A stretch of DNA of 64,000 nt from Diploscapter coronatus (taxonomy: Eukaryota; Nematoda; Chromadorea; Rhabditida; Rhabditidae): positions 52,901,249 to 52,965,248 of the forward strand of contig OZ038423.1 in the NCBI GenBank assembly GCA_964036155.1, in the 5' to 3' direction. Position 1 is the first letter of the stretch. Each line of letters begins with the position of its first letter. Positions 63,658 through 64,000 of the stretch are shown piece by piece. The position numbers were made by a program, and so were the translations under genes. The notes under the pieces are model-generated. The model had not been told where the DNA came from and made no database searches. It worked only from the letters and a program-made list of their open reading frames with translations.

Positions 63658-64000
63658 GTTGGTCTTCTTCATAAAAGACAAAAACGTATAGTTAGGAAAA
63701 TTAAATCGATAGTTTCTTACACATTTTGGTTTATTCCATTTGAAATTGCATATTGTGAAGGCGGCGATTTGACTGTACAAGGGGTCTTGCGACAATGTGG
63801 CGCCTCTCTTATTATCCTTCCTTCTGGCAGCTGTGATTTGAAAGGAAAATGTTGGAATATCGAAATAGCATTATTATAAAAGGCAGTTTGAAAATGCAGT
63901 AATGACGAAATGAATGCTTTTTCCCCACACGCTTTATCTCTTTTACTATTGCGTTCCGTCACTTGGCCATTTCGTCGAATCCAACAAGTCATCTTGTCAC
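63658..64000. other. receptor intron running off the window
   Basis: A GTTGGT donor follows the exon ending at 63657. The rest shows no kinase C-lobe sequence in any frame. The open frame continuing to 63879 does not resemble a kinase and is treated as intron read-through. Confidence 0.5.

Noticed and set aside
63658..63879. Continuation of the receptor exon as coding sequence
   Set aside because: A GTTGGT donor follows a family-consistent boundary, and the read-through translation has no kinase C-lobe features.
1..64000. A defence system, CRISPR array, prophage or gene cluster
   Set aside because: The window is intron-rich animal DNA. No direct-repeat array, phage gene or bacterial operon is present.

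Overview
This is a window of animal nuclear DNA. All genes are split into many exons. Most introns that I could trace are only 40-60 bases long, with GT(A/T)AGT-type donors and TTTCAG or TTTTAG acceptors; a minority are much longer. Base composition is AT-rich between genes and more GC-rich in exons. Short introns with TTTCAG acceptors, an inhibitory PAR-type Cys-loop channel and compact spacing suggest a nematode or another small-genome ecdysozoan. That is inference and has not been tested by any search.

Layout from left to right. A 3' portion of an unrecognised, faintly BTB-like gene (+, 191-2214). A Cys-loop ligand-gated anion channel of glutamate/glycine receptor type (-, 2692-5524). A long secreted, charged, low-complexity protein of 837 residues in 21 exons (-, 6747-12480). 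An intergenic stretch of about 7 kb with purine-rich blocks that hides a three-exon gene for a 74-residue secreted peptide (-, 17135-17460). A calmodulin-like four-EF-hand gene (+, 19472-21054), convergent with a TRPM-type TRP channel (-, 21349-25640, 5' end unresolved). A poorly resolved coding patch (-, 25.9-26.7 kb), an F-box protein (-, 27048-28824) and a small unknown gene (+, 29828-30264).

The centre and right are dominated by a complete VPS13 lipid-transfer protein gene (+, 31183-52802, about 65 exons). It is followed about 850 bases downstream on the same strand by a complete CPSF6-type cleavage factor Im subunit (+, 53655-57321). The window ends inside a TGF-beta superfamily type I receptor (+, 60766-63657 and beyond).

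The genes do not form one pathway. They are ordinary metazoan housekeeping and signalling genes: calcium and ion channels, lipid transfer, mRNA 3'-end processing and BMP-type signalling. Introns and intergenic DNA carry several short non-coding inverted-repeat elements: Tc1/mariner-like miniature elements flanked by TA, two copies of a second miniature family, and two foldback elements. I found no tRNA, rRNA, CRISPR array or prokaryotic system. The points most worth a second look are the foldback element beside a 9-base microexon and a GC donor in the calmodulin-like gene, a candidate cassette exon in VPS13, the missing Leu-Pro of the receptor GS box, and the two secreted-protein genes of unknown family.
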